A DNA stretch of 44,980 nt from Hyphomicrobiales bacterium. Its GTDB lineage: Bacteria; Pseudomonadota; Alphaproteobacteria; Rhizobiales; Rhizobiaceae. The notes below the pieces were generated by a model, which saw only the letters and a list, made by a program, of their open reading frames with translations, ran no database searches and was not told where the DNA came from. Of the stretch, positions 1 to 11,153 are shown one piece after another. The stretch spans positions 1 through 44,980 of the forward strand of contig JAFKJW010000098.1 in assembly GCA_017305925.1 (NCBI GenBank), given 5' to 3'. The number at the start of each line of letters is the position of its first letter. Within the stretch, counting starts at the first letter, position 1. The position numbers and the translations under genes were made by a program.

Positions 1-280
1 TCCTGCTGCCGCAGATGATCCGCGCCTATCGCGTCATCGCGGCGGAGCAGCGGGGGGAGGTGGGTGCGGATGTCGTTTCGGCCCACGCGCTCACCCCTGC
101 CCAGCAGGATGAACTCAAGGCGACGCTGAAGCGCGTCGCCGGCAAGGACGTGAAGATCGGCCTGACCGTCGATCCCTCGCTTCTCGGGGGGATGATCGTG
201 CGGATGGGCTCTCGCCAGATCGACACGTCGCTCAAGACAAAACTCTCATCTCTCAAGCTTGCACTGAAAGAGGTCGGCTG

Positions 281-281
<1 letters not shown>
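1..281 (+). CDS. atpH: ATP synthase F1 subunit delta, C-terminal part (partial)
   Basis: This is the C-terminal ~92 residues of the delta subunit (OSCP homologue), which joins the F1 head to the peripheral stalk of ATP synthase. The 5' part lies outside the window; the reading frame enters at base 3. The visible part contains the usual delta C-terminal pattern: a region on elongation by conserved Thr/Leu residues, then the block [21 protein letters not shown] that is typical of the family end. The TGA stop (279-281) shares its last base with the atpA ATG (TGATG), which points to translational coupling. Assignment rests on the motif and on the order atpH-A-G-D-C, the standard alphaproteobacterial F1 operon. 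Confidence 0.95.
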
Positions 282-1810
<1,529 letters not shown>

Positions 1811-1834
1811 CACCGACGGGAGCCGGACAGGCGC

Positions 1835-2716
1835 ATGGCCTCGCTAAAAGACCTCCGTAACCGCATCGCCTCCGTCAAGGCGACGCAGAAGATCACCAAG
1901 GCGATGCAGATGGTCGCCGCGGCGAAGCTGCGCCGCGCGCAGGAGGCGGCGGAAGCCGCCCGGCCCTATTCGCAGCGAATGGGCGCCGTCCTCGCCAACA
2001 TCACGGCGGCGATCGGCAGCGGCGGCGACGCGCCGGCGCTGATGACCGGCACCGGCAAGGACGACACGCATCTGCTGGTCGTCTGCACGGCGGAGCGGGG
2101 CCTCTGCGGCGGCTTCAACAGCCAGATCGCGCGGCTGGCGCGCGAGCACGTCCGCAGGCTTCAGGCTTCCGGCAAGACGGTGAAGATCATCACCGTCGGC
2201 AAGAAGGGCAACGACATCCTGCGACGCGACTTCGGCAGCCTGATCATCGACCGGATCGAGCTTCGCGACGTCAAGCAGGTCGGCTTCGCCAATGCCGACG
2301 CGATCGCCAGGAAGGTGATCCAGCTCTTCAATCAGGGCCAGTTCGACGTCTGCACGCTGTTCTATTCCGAGTTCAAGTCGGTGATCAGCCAGATCCCGAC
2401 CGCGCAGCAGATCATCCCCGCTCCGGCTCCCGCCGCGACGGACAAAAGCGACGCGGGCGGCGCCGTCTACGAATACGAGCCGGAGCCCGGCGAAATCCTG
2501 GGCGACCTCATTCCGCGCAACATCGCCGTCCAGATCTTCCGTGCGCTGCTCGAAAACGCGGCCGGCGAGATGGGCGCCAAGATGAGCGCCATGGACAATG
2601 CGACGCGCAATGCCGGCGACATGATCAACAGGCTGTCGATCACCTACAATCGCCAGCGGCAGGCGCAGATCACCAAGGAACTGATCGAGATCATTTCGGG
2701 CGCCGAGGCGCTCTAG
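1835..2716 (+). CDS. atpG: ATP synthase F1 subunit gamma
   Basis: Central rotor shaft of F1, 293 residues. The N-terminal coiled-coil helix shows the family pattern ([20 protein letters not shown], then [16 protein letters not shown]) and the C-terminal helix contains the conserved [13 protein letters not shown] stretch followed by [14 protein letters not shown], which pair to form the rotating shaft. A small Ala/Pro-rich insertion around residues 190-205 is common in rhizobial homologues. Start is the ATG 24 bases after the atpA stop, with a GGGAGCCGGA-type ribosome site just upstream. Third visible gene of the operon. Confidence 0.98.
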   Translation: MASLKDLRNRIASVKATQKITKAMQMVAAAKLRRAQEAAEAARPYSQRMGAVLANITAAIGSGGDAPALMTGTGKDDTHLLVVCTAERGLCGGFNSQIARLAREHVRRLQASGKTVKIITVGKKGNDILRRDFGSLIIDRIELRDVKQVGFANADAIARKVIQLFNQGQFDVCTLFYSEFKSVISQIPTAQQIIPAPAPAATDKSDAGGAVYEYEPEPGEILGDLIPRNIAVQIFRALLENAAGEMGAKMSAMDNATRNAGDMINRLSITYNRQRQAQITKELIEIISGAEAL

Positions 2717-4375
<1,659 letters not shown>

Positions 4376-4379
4376 CAAC

Positions 4380-4488
4380 GGCAGTCGCCAAATCGGCAAT
4401 CGGCAGTCGGAAAAGGGAGTAGGCAGCGGGGTCAGGCACAATCAGGCGAAGCAGTTTATCGACTGCCGACTGCCGACTGCCGACTGCC
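4380..4488 (+). repeat. Heptamer tandem repeat and long inverted repeat before atpC
   Basis: Four perfect tandem copies of GACTGCC occupy 4461-4488, ending ten bases before the atpC ATG. The complementary heptamer GGCAGTC occurs at 4380-4386 and 4402-4408, just after the atpD stop. The arm at 4393-4410 can pair with 4466-4483 over 18 positions with a single A-C mismatch, enclosing a loop of about 55 nt; the tandem copies allow the pairing to slip by seven bases. The structure would place the atpC start close to a stable stem. No terminator U-tract follows. A role in setting the amount of epsilon subunit is inference. Confidence 0.75.
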
Positions 4489-4497
4489 TAATCGCAT

Positions 4498-4905
4498 ATG
4501 GCAGAATCCTTCCAGTTCGAACTCGTCTCGCCAGAGCGCCTGCTCGTTTCGGAGCAGGTCGAGTCGGTCGTCATTCCGGGCGCGGAAGGCGAGATGACGG
4601 TGATGGCCCAGCACGCACCGGTGATGACCATCATCAAGCCGGGCGTCGTCACCGTGAAGCCGGCCTCCGGTGCCGAGCAGCGCTACGTGGTGTTCGGCGG
4701 CTTCGCCGACATTCTGCCTTCCGGCTGCACGCTGCTGGCCGAGGAAGCCGTTCCGGTGACGGACGTGGACCGTGCCGATCTGGCACGCCGCATCCAGGAG
4801 GCCAGGGAAGATCTGTCGGACGCCAAGGACGATCAGCATCGCACGAAAGCCGAGCAGTTCCTGCATCAGCTCACGACGCTGGAAGGCGCCATTCTGCCGG
4901 CCTGA
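4498..4905 (+). CDS. atpC: ATP synthase F1 subunit epsilon
   Basis: Regulatory subunit at the foot of the F1 rotor, 135 residues. The N-terminal beta-sandwich carries the family patterns FELVSPERLL, GAEGEMTVMAQHAP and YVVFGGFADI, followed by a short helical C-terminal domain (about 90-130) that in many bacteria inhibits ATP hydrolysis. Last gene of the operon. It is separated from atpD by 122 bases that hold a repeat-rich hairpin, the only large gap in the operon. No clear Shine-Dalgarno precedes the ATG: the upstream bases are the repeat and CTAATCGCAT, so initiation may depend on the structure or on readthrough of ribosomes from atpD. Confidence 0.97.
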   Translation: MAESFQFELVSPERLLVSEQVESVVIPGAEGEMTVMAQHAPVMTIIKPGVVTVKPASGAEQRYVVFGGFADILPSGCTLLAEEAVPVTDVDRADLARRIQEAREDLSDAKDDQHRTKAEQFLHQLTTLEGAILPA

Positions 4906-4914
4906 CGGCCGAAA

Positions 4915-4934
4915 GGCCCGAACGTGTTTGGGCC
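4915..4934 (+). terminator. Hairpin after atpC, possible operon end
   Basis: The arms GGCCCGAAC and GTTTGGGCC pair over eight or nine bases with a very short loop, 9 bases after the atpC stop. There is no immediate U-tract (a TTTT run comes about 11 bases later), so this is a weak candidate for intrinsic termination between the convergent atpC and the gene at 4958-5461. Confidence 0.4.
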
Positions 4935-4957
4935 ATCTACCGATGTTTTAAGCCGGC

Positions 4958-5461
4958 TCAGGACTCGTGCGGGGCTTGCGCGCCCGCTGTTGGTGCTTCG
5001 CTGGCCACGGGCGTGTCGGCCACGGCGCGGCGCTCAACGTCGATCGCCCAGCGGTATTGGTAGTCCGTCAGCACGCTGACGCTGTATTCGGTCATTCCAG
5101 CCGGGATGAAGCGGCGCTCCGTATCGCCTTTGCCCGCAAGGGTGCGGGCGTATTCCTGCTCCAGCTCGCTGACCGTCGCGTTTCCGGCGCGGAAGTTCTT
5201 GTTGCAGTTGATGGCGGTCGGAGCCTTGGGGCTGCCGTTGCCGGTGTGATGTGACCGTTCCGGCCGGGTCGCGCCGAACCGGCCGAACTGGTCGTACTCC
5301 GTCTCGATGCCAGACGCCGCGTGGACGGCCGCTCGTGTCGGTCCAGCCGCTCCGGCGGATGCGGCCTCAGCTTCTGACCGCGCTCCGTCCATGGTTGCCG
5401 GGCGTGTCTTGGCCGACCAGCTCGAAAATGCGGAATTGAGTTGCGAGATAGTAAATTCCAT
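4958..5461 (-). CDS. Protein of unknown function (167 aa)
   Basis: I do not recognise this protein. The ATG at 5461 is chosen because GGAGAAAGG stands at the right distance upstream; an in-frame longer reading to 5509 has no better site. The sequence is soluble, with no signal peptide or membrane segment. Residues about 25-55 are Ala/Gly-rich and probably flexible; a central part carries Tyr/Phe/Arg/His/Asn residues and a single Cys; a more ordered C-terminal part contains SELEQEYARTLAGKG and YSVSVLTDYQYRWAIDVERR; the tail is Ala/Pro-rich. It is convergent with atpC, and the region upstream of its start is AT-rich, unlike the surrounding DNA. The clean ribosome site and plausible C-terminal block favour a real gene, perhaps lineage-specific or acquired. 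Confidence 0.6.
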   Translation of the reverse strand: MEFTISQLNSAFSSWSAKTRPATMDGARSEAEAASAGAAGPTRAAVHAASGIETEYDQFGRFGATRPERSHHTGNGSPKAPTAINCNKNFRAGNATVSELEQEYARTLAGKGDTERRFIPAGMTEYSVSVLTDYQYRWAIDVERRAVADTPVASEAPTAGAQAPHES

Positions 5462-5509
5462 CGCCTTTCTCCGATGCTGCTGCACCGAATAATCCGGCCA
5501 AGATACCAC

Positions 5510-5640
5510 ACATGCCGCAACTTTTCTGGAGTTTTAGAAAATTCAGTTAAGGAGATATTAAACTATCAAAATATCTTCGGTATTCTGTCACGTCTTCATT
5601 CTCGTCTCGTCGATGCCTGAACGATATTTACGGCGACGAT
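5510..5640. other. AT-rich intergenic region with an inverted repeat
   Basis: This spacer separates the start of the unknown 167-aa gene from the end of the ABC ATPase gene. It is strikingly AT-rich for this genome. AGATATT (5553-5559) and AATATCT (5570-5576) form a 7-bp inverted repeat with a 10-base spacer, a possible operator or promoter element for the gene reading leftwards. Nothing else recognisable is seen. Confidence 0.4.
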
Positions 5641-6714
5641 TTAATCGGCGAGCGCCACCAGCGCGTCCGGGTCGTAGGCGAGGCGGATCGGCGCGCCGAC
5701 CGGAATGTCATCCGCGCCGAAACTGTTCGTCTCGGTGACGGAAAGCGGTTTCTCGAAGCCCGGCACCTCCACGATGAGATGGGTGATTTCGCCGAAATAG
5801 TGTCGGTCGATCACCCGGCCGGCGACCTCGTGGCTCGCCGTCTCGTCGTCCCAGAGAACACGAAGGCGCTCGGGCCGGATGCCCAGCGTGGCGTTCCCGC
5901 CGTCGCTGCGGTAGGCGGCGGGCTTCTCCGTGCGAATCCGCCCGAAACCGGCGGTGTCGACGACGATCGCCTGCGCTTCCTCCTCCACCAGATCGGCCTT
6001 CACGAAGTTCATGCCGCCGAGGAAGTCCGCCACCTGCCGGTTGACCGGTTTCTGATAGATCTCCTTCGGCGCCGCGACCTGGGCGATCCGACCGCCGAAC
6101 ATGACGGCGATGCGGTCCGACATGGCGAGCGCCTCGTACTGGTCGTGGGTGACCAGCACGAAGGTGATCCCGACCGTCTGCTGCAAGTGGCGCAGTTCCA
6201 CCTGCATCTGCTCGCGCAGCTTCTTGTCGAGCGCCGAGAGGGGCTCGTCGAGGAGCAGCACCTTGGGGCGCATCACCAATGCCCGGGCGAGCGCAACGCG
6301 TTGCCGCTGCCCGCCGGAAAGCTCGGTGGCGCGGCGCTTGCCGAGGCCGGAGAGCGAGACCTGCGCGAGCGCCTCCTCGACGCGCCGCTTCTCCTCTGCC
6401 GCCTCGAGGTTCCGGCGCTTCAGCCCGTAGGCGACGTTCTGCTCGACGTTGAGATGCGGGAAGATGGCATAGCTCTGGAAGACCATGTTGGTCGGCCGGC
6501 GGTTGGCGGGGATGCCGTCCATCGGCTGGCCGTCCACCAGGATCGAGCCGCTGGTCGGGTTGTCGAAGCCGGCGATCATCCTCAGGAGCGTGGTCTTGCC
6601 GCAACCGGAAGGGCCGAGCAGCGAGAAGAACTCGCCCTCGCCGATCGACAGCGACGCGGCGTCGAGCGCCTTGAAGGTTCCGTAGGCGCGCGTGACGTCG
6701 CGGATTTCGATCAT
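5641..6714 (-). CDS. ABC transporter ATP-binding protein, spermidine/putrescine (PotA) type
   Basis: Cytoplasmic ATPase of a polyamine-type ABC importer, 357 residues from the ATG at 6714. Walker A is GPSGCGKTT (about residues 34-42), the signature is LSGGQRQ (about 137-143) and Walker B is VLLLDEP, followed by the switch His in VLVTHDQ. After about residue 235 comes a C-terminal TOBE-type beta domain with the NATLGIRPERL pattern, typical of PotA/FbpC/MalK ATPases. A TTG five codons upstream (6729) could also serve and would overlap the permease gene by eight bases; I prefer the ATG, seven bases after the permease stop. It is the last gene of a three-gene operon whose first two genes encode permeases. 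The substrate cannot be read from the sequence; polyamine or a related amine is inference. Confidence 0.93.
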   Translation of the reverse strand: MIEIRDVTRAYGTFKALDAASLSIGEGEFFSLLGPSGCGKTTLLRMIAGFDNPTSGSILVDGQPMDGIPANRRPTNMVFQSYAIFPHLNVEQNVAYGLKRRNLEAAEEKRRVEEALAQVSLSGLGKRRATELSGGQRQRVALARALVMRPKVLLLDEPLSALDKKLREQMQVELRHLQQTVGITFVLVTHDQYEALAMSDRIAVMFGGRIAQVAAPKEIYQKPVNRQVADFLGGMNFVKADLVEEEAQAIVVDTAGFGRIRTEKPAAYRSDGGNATLGIRPERLRVLWDDETASHEVAGRVIDRHYFGEITHLIVEVPGFEKPLSVTETNSFGADDIPVGAPIRLAYDPDALVALAD

Positions 6715-6721
6715 CGAACGG

Positions 6722-7537
6722 TCAGGCAAGGGGAATGCTCGCGGCTTGGGTGCGGCGCTCGGCGCGCCGCCTGAAAAGCTCGGCGGCGCTCAAGAGAATG
6801 ATGGAACCGGCCAGCAGGAGGGTGCCGAGCGCCAGCACGCTCGGAAGCTTGGCGGCGAAACGCAACTGGCCCCAGATATAGACCGGCAGCGTCACCTCCG
6901 TGCCCGTCAGGAAGAAGGCCATGATGAATTCGTCCAGCGAGATGGTGAAGGAGACGAGCAGGGAGGAGACGATGGCCGGCGCCACCATAGGCAGCGTGAC
7001 GCGGCGAAAGGTGCCGAAGGCGGTCTCGCCGAGATCGGCGGACGCCTCCTCCAGGCTGCGGTCGAAGCCTTCGAAGCCGGCGGTCAGCACGGTCATGGAA
7101 TAGGGGATGCAGACGAGGACGTGGCCGATGACCACCGTGAACAGCGAAAGGCTGAGGCCGAGTTGCAGGAGCACGATCAGCATCGAGACGGCGACGATGA
7201 TCTCCGGCAGGACGAGCGGCGCCATGATGAGGCCCTGGATCGGCTGGCGTGCGGGAAAGCGATAGCGGGTGATCGCGCGCGCGGCGCAGATGCCGAGCAC
7301 CGTCGCCAGCAGCGCGGCGGAGATGCCGACGACCAGGCTGTTGCGCGCAGCGTCCAGAAGTGCCGGCGTATGCGGCAGGTCCTCGTACCATTTCAGCGTG
7401 TAGCCCTGGAGCGGAAAGCGCGGTGTCGCGGCGGTGTTGACCGAAAAGACCGGCAACAGCAGCACCGGCAAATAGAGGAAGGCGACGTAGAGGGCGGCAT
7501 AGGCCGGAAGCCAGACACCGGCCATGCGGCGAAGCAT
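6722..7537 (-). CDS. ABC transporter permease, PotC type
   Basis: Inner-membrane subunit of the same importer, 271 residues. It starts with a membrane segment (YAALYVAFLYLPVLLLPVFS) and has about six segments in all. The conserved coupling loop is EEASADLGETAFGTFRRVTLP, here split as EEASADLGETAF and FRRVTLPMVAPAI, which contacts the ATPase. The ATG at 7537 has a strong GGGAGGGGGG ribosome site and lies 17 bases after the stop of the upstream permease. Family membership is secure; the name PotC/YdcV type reflects its position as second permease and its length. Confidence 0.93.
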   Translation of the reverse strand: MLRRMAGVWLPAYAALYVAFLYLPVLLLPVFSVNTAATPRFPLQGYTLKWYEDLPHTPALLDAARNSLVVGISAALLATVLGICAARAITRYRFPARQPIQGLIMAPLVLPEIIVAVSMLIVLLQLGLSLSLFTVVIGHVLVCIPYSMTVLTAGFEGFDRSLEEASADLGETAFGTFRRVTLPMVAPAIVSSLLVSFTISLDEFIMAFFLTGTEVTLPVYIWGQLRFAAKLPSVLALGTLLLAGSIILLSAAELFRRRAERRTQAASIPLA

Positions 7538-7554
7538 CGTCACGCCCCCCTCCC

Positions 7555-8472
7555 TCACCGCGCCAGCCGCGCCATGCCGCGCAGCAGAAGGACCGTCGCG
7601 CCCGCCATGGCGCTCACGACGATCATGGTGGCAACGGACAACGCCGCGCCGAGCGGCCAGTTGGCACCCTTGCCGAACTGCGCCTGGATGGCGGTCGCGA
7701 TCATCACGCCGTCCTTGCCGCCGACCATCTTCGGCGTGATGAAGTCGCCGACGGTCGGGATCATGACGATCAGGATGGCCGAGACGACCCCCGGTATGGA
7801 GAGCGGCAACGTCACGCGCAGGAAGCTGCGCAACGGATTGTCGCCGAGATCGGTGGCCGCCTCGATCAGCGTGCGGTCGACCTTTTCCAGCGAGACGAAG
7901 ATCGGCAGGATCGCAAAGGCCGCCCAAGCGTGCGCCAGCGTGATGACGACGGCCGTGGTGTTGTAGAGGAAGGCCGGCGAGGGCTCGCTGATGATCCCCA
8001 TGCCCAGCAGCGCCGAGTTCAGCACGCCGTTGAACCCCAGCACGACCTTCCAGGACATCACGCGGAGCAGGTAGCTCGTCCAGAACGGTATGGTGATCAG
8101 AAACAGCCAGAGGCTCTTGTGGCGCCCGCCATGAAAGGAGATGAAATAGGCGATCGGATAGGCGAGGATGACGGTCGCCGCGCTCACCACCAGCGAGATC
8201 CACAGCGACCGCAGCAGCAGGTCGCGATAGATCGGCTCGGTCAGCGCGATCCGGTATTGCTCCAGCGTGAAGGTGCGGTCGATGGTGAGATAGTTCTGGG
8301 TCCAGAAACTGTGGGCGATCACCACCAGGATCGGCACCACGAGCATGACCATGGCGAAGATCAGCGTCGGGCTTATGAGGGCGAGGCCCTGCGCGCTCTC
8401 CGAGCGCATCCATGATTTGTGGCGGGAACGAAGCGTGCCGATCTCGGCAATGCGTTCCGCCACCGCCGTCAT
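7555..8472 (-). CDS. ABC transporter permease, PotB type
   Basis: First gene of the importer operon and first permease subunit, 305 residues from the ATG at 8472. About six membrane segments are visible, beginning with GLALISPTLIFAMVMLVVPI, and the coupling loop reads EAATDLGDNPLRSFLRVTLP. An ATG at 8538 would add 22 residues that look basic and unlike the family (MKRGAHVGSAAHADRS); neither start has a good ribosome site, so the start is uncertain. The gene is transcribed away from the aminotransferase at 8717, with a shared promoter region that contains an 18-bp inverted repeat. No periplasmic binding-protein gene is present on either side, which is unusual for such an importer. Confidence 0.92.
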   Translation of the reverse strand: MTAVAERIAEIGTLRSRHKSWMRSESAQGLALISPTLIFAMVMLVVPILVVIAHSFWTQNYLTIDRTFTLEQYRIALTEPIYRDLLLRSLWISLVVSAATVILAYPIAYFISFHGGRHKSLWLFLITIPFWTSYLLRVMSWKVVLGFNGVLNSALLGMGIISEPSPAFLYNTTAVVITLAHAWAAFAILPIFVSLEKVDRTLIEAATDLGDNPLRSFLRVTLPLSIPGVVSAILIVMIPTVGDFITPKMVGGKDGVMIATAIQAQFGKGANWPLGAALSVATMIVVSAMAGATVLLLRGMARLAR

Positions 8473-8617
8473 TGCGGTCGTTCGCTTTCGGCTGCGGTCA
8501 GCATGTGCGGCCGATCCGACATGCGCTCCCCTTTTCATGGAGCCCGTCGATGCAGGCCCTTGCGCGATATCATGCGCATTCGTGGATTGAAATCAAGCGG
8601 CAATTCTGTTTTCATTG

Positions 8618-8635
8618 ATTGAACAGACATTCAAT
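8618..8635. promoter_or_regulatory. Operator-like inverted repeat ATTGAA-N6-TTCAAT
   Basis: A perfect 6-6-6 inverted repeat in the divergent spacer between the ABC importer and the aminotransferase. The same pattern, with the right half TTCAAT and the following AT identical, occurs at 12411-12428 in front of the Rieske oxygenase gene. The spacing and size fit a dimeric regulator of the TetR type; it also resembles the choline-sensing BetI class of operators in general shape, though with a longer spacer. No regulator gene lies nearby, so the binding protein is unknown. Confidence 0.5.
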
Positions 8636-8716
8636 ATGAATCGATAAATCAGGGTTTTTAAAGGGAATTTGCAAACTGCCATCGCGCATGTTGTAAATTC
8701 GTGATCAGGAGCATCC

Positions 8717-10156
8717 ATGGCTGTTGCGCGTGAACTGCCGATTTCGAGCGCGGACCGGACCGGCGCGCCGGGCTCAGGGGAAGCAGGCGAGGATGCGGCG
8801 GCGCTGGCGGAGCGCCACCTCATCCAGCCATGGCCGCTCGCCGGATCCATCGGTGCGGAGGCGCGCAGCCCGATCGAGAGCGGCGACGGCATCCACATCG
8901 TCGACGGCCAGGGCAACCGGCTGATCGACGGTCCGGCCGGCATGTGGTGCGTCAATCTCGGCCATCGGCGGCAGGAACTGGCGCAGGTCCTCTACGACCA
9001 GGCGATGCAGCTCTCCTACAACACGCCGTGGTACACGATGAACACGGCGTCCGCTCTGCTTGCCGAGCGGCTGGCCGCCCATGCGCCGGGCGATCTCAGC
9101 CACGTCTTCTTCACGACGGGCGGCTCGTCGGCCGTCGAGACGGCACTGCGCTTCATGCAGTTCATGAACAATGTCCGGGGTCGGCGCGACAAGAAGCTGA
9201 TCCTGTCGCGCGGCGGCGCCTATCACGGCTCGACCTATCTCTCCGCCTCGCTGAACGGCCGGCCGCGCGAGCGCGACTGGATGGACGGCGCCGACGCGCT
9301 GGTGGTCAAGCTGTCCTCGCCCGACCCGTTCCGCCGGCCGGCGGGCATGACGGTGGAGACCTTTGCCGATTTCCTTGTCGACGAGTTCAGCGAGACCGTC
9401 GAGCGGCTCGGCGCGGAGCGGATCGGCGCGTTCGTGGCGGAGCCGATCCAGGCGTCCGGCGGCGTGGTCGTGCCGCCGCCCGGCTACCTGAAGCGGATCC
9501 GCGCGCTCTGCCGCGCGCATGACATCCTCTACGTCTCGGACGAGGTCGTGACCGCCTTCGGGCGCCTAGGCGAGGTGTTCGCGTCCGGAGAGGTGTTCGA
9601 CCTCGATCCCGACATGATCACCTTCGCCAAGGGCGTCACCTCCGGCTATTTCCCGCTCGGCGGGACGATGATCTCGGAGCGGCTGCTGTCGGAGCTGCGC
9701 AAGACCAACAATCCGGACGCCCTGTTCGGCCACGGGCTCACCTATTCCAGCCATCCGATCGGATGCGCGGTCGCGCTGAAGAACCTCGACCTGCTCGAAG
9801 GCGGCGCGCTCGATCATGCTCGTTCGGTCGAGCCGTATTTCCAAGCGCGGCTGAAGGAACTGGAGGAATTGCCGCTGGTCGGCGAGGTGAGGGGGCTCGG
9901 GCTGATGGCCTGCATCGAATGCGTTGCCGACCGCGAGAGCAGGGACCCGCTTCAGCTCGACAAGGATGTCGGGCGGCGCATCGACGCGCATTGCCAGGAG
10001 CTCGGCCTGCTGGTCCGCCCGCTCATCAACATGTGCGTGATGTCGCCGCCGATCATCATCAGCCGCGAGCAGATCGACGCCATGGTGGCGATCCTGCGCG
10101 AGGGCATCAGCCGCACCATGGACGACCTGCGCAGGGAAGGCGTCTGGCGCGGATAG
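8717..10156 (+). CDS. Class III pyridoxal-phosphate aminotransferase
   Basis: 479 residues, a normal length for omega-amino acid, putrescine-pyruvate or similar class III aminotransferases. The PLP lysine is Lys305 in ITFAKGVTSGYFPLG; other family marks are FTTGGSSAVETALRF, SRGGAYHGSTYLSASL, FVAEPIQASGGVVVPP and YVSDEVVTAFGRLG. An AGGAG ribosome site sits just upstream of the ATG. Transcribed divergently from a polyamine-type importer and sharing its operator, it probably removes the amino group from the imported amine; SpuC-like putrescine-pyruvate aminotransferase is a plausible but unproved identity. It converges with the nucleoside hydrolase, with only ten bases between stop codons. Confidence 0.92.
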   Translation: MAVARELPISSADRTGAPGSGEAGEDAAALAERHLIQPWPLAGSIGAEARSPIESGDGIHIVDGQGNRLIDGPAGMWCVNLGHRRQELAQVLYDQAMQLSYNTPWYTMNTASALLAERLAAHAPGDLSHVFFTTGGSSAVETALRFMQFMNNVRGRRDKKLILSRGGAYHGSTYLSASLNGRPRERDWMDGADALVVKLSSPDPFRRPAGMTVETFADFLVDEFSETVERLGAERIGAFVAEPIQASGGVVVPPPGYLKRIRALCRAHDILYVSDEVVTAFGRLGEVFASGEVFDLDPDMITFAKGVTSGYFPLGGTMISERLLSELRKTNNPDALFGHGLTYSSHPIGCAVALKNLDLLEGGALDHARSVEPYFQARLKELEELPLVGEVRGLGLMACIECVADRESRDPLQLDKDVGRRIDAHCQELGLLVRPLINMCVMSPPIIISREQIDAMVAILREGISRTMDDLRREGVWRG

Positions 10157-10166
10157 GTCTGGCGGG

Positions 10167-11081
10167 TCAAGGGAGGCGCGCGATACCCTCGATGAAGGCA
10201 GCGATGATCGCATCCGTCCGGCCGTCGACGGCGGCCCGCACGCTCTGCCTTCCGGCCTTCCGTCCAATCACCGTCTGTCCGACCGTTTCTCCTTCCAGGC
10301 TGACCGCGATGTCGCCGTCCTCCAGGTCGAAAAGTTCGGGGTGCATGGCGGCGACGATCGTCGCGGGGTCGTGCAGGCTGCATCCCTGCTGGCCGCGGCT
10401 CTCGTACAGCTTGATGTAGAAGTCCGCGATGTCGGCCAGGAACCCGCCATGGACGGGCGAGCGTTTCGCCAGCGCGGCGAATTCCTCGCGGCTCAGATTC
10501 GTCCGGTTCGTGACGTCGAGCCCGACGAGCACGGTGTCGATGCCCGAATCGAGGACGATCCGGGCCGCCTCCGGATCGTTGTGGATGTTGGCTTCGGCGA
10601 AGGGCGTGGCATTGCCGGGAACGTGCACGGCCCCGCCCATGACGTAAAGGCGCGAGACGTTGCGGGCAAAGGCTGGCGCACGCCGGATCGCCTCGGCGAT
10701 GTTGGTCAGCGGGCCGACCGGAAAGAGGACCAGTTCGCCCTTGTGGCGCTCTGCCTGCTCGATCAGGAAATCGACCGCGTGCCGCGGATGCGGGGCGGCT
10801 TGCGGCGAGGGCGCCTCCAGCGCGCCGAGACCCTCCTCGCCATGAATCCAGAAGACGGGCTTCCAGCCGCGATCGTTGAGGGGGCGGGCGCAGCCTTGCG
10901 CCACGGGGACCGGCCGGCCCAGCATTTCCGCCAGATGCAGCGCGTTGCGGGTCGCCATCTCGACGGGGACGTTGCCGAAGACGGTGGTCAGCCCGATCAG
11001 GTCGATCTCGGGGCAGGAGGCCGCGTAGAAGATCGCCATGGCGTCGTCCACGCCCGGATCTGTGTCGATGATGGCTTTCAT
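10167..11081 (-). CDS. Inosine-uridine-preferring type nucleoside hydrolase
   Basis: 304 residues of the IUNH family, which cleaves the N-glycosidic bond of ribonucleosides to base and ribose. The Ca-binding signature DTDPGVDD is at residues 6-13; other family marks are LVLFPVGPLTNIAEAI, YVMGGAVHVPGN and EANIHNDPEAARIV, with the C-terminal Ca ligand Asp in LHDPATIV. It lies downstream of the Rieske oxygenase gene on the same strand with a 72-base gap, so the two could be cotranscribed. Which nucleoside it prefers cannot be read from the sequence. Confidence 0.93.
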   Translation of the reverse strand: MKAIIDTDPGVDDAMAIFYAASCPEIDLIGLTTVFGNVPVEMATRNALHLAEMLGRPVPVAQGCARPLNDRGWKPVFWIHGEEGLGALEAPSPQAAPHPRHAVDFLIEQAERHKGELVLFPVGPLTNIAEAIRRAPAFARNVSRLYVMGGAVHVPGNATPFAEANIHNDPEAARIVLDSGIDTVLVGLDVTNRTNLSREEFAALAKRSPVHGGFLADIADFYIKLYESRGQQGCSLHDPATIVAAMHPELFDLEDGDIAVSLEGETVGQTVIGRKAGRQSVRAAVDGRTDAIIAAFIEGIARLP

Positions 11082-11153
11082 CCGCTCGCTCTCCCGCCGC
11101 CCGACACCGAACAGGGCGCCGGATGCGGGATGCGTTTACGCCATTCCGCCGCT

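Noticed and set aside
4461-4488. Tandem heptamers as a CRISPR array
   Set aside because: Units are seven bases long, without spacers and with no cas genes; it is a simple tandem repeat.
6692-7966. Plus-strand frame of 424 residues across the ABC permease genes
   Set aside because: Composition is biased and Gln/His/Arg-rich, and the opposite strand encodes clear permeases with coupling loops and ribosome sites.
8669-8697. Sigma-70 promoter TTGCAA-N17-TGTAAA before the aminotransferase
   Set aside because: The spacing fits, but the predicted transcript start would fall directly at the ribosome site, and promoter calls in this GC-rich group are unreliable from one match.
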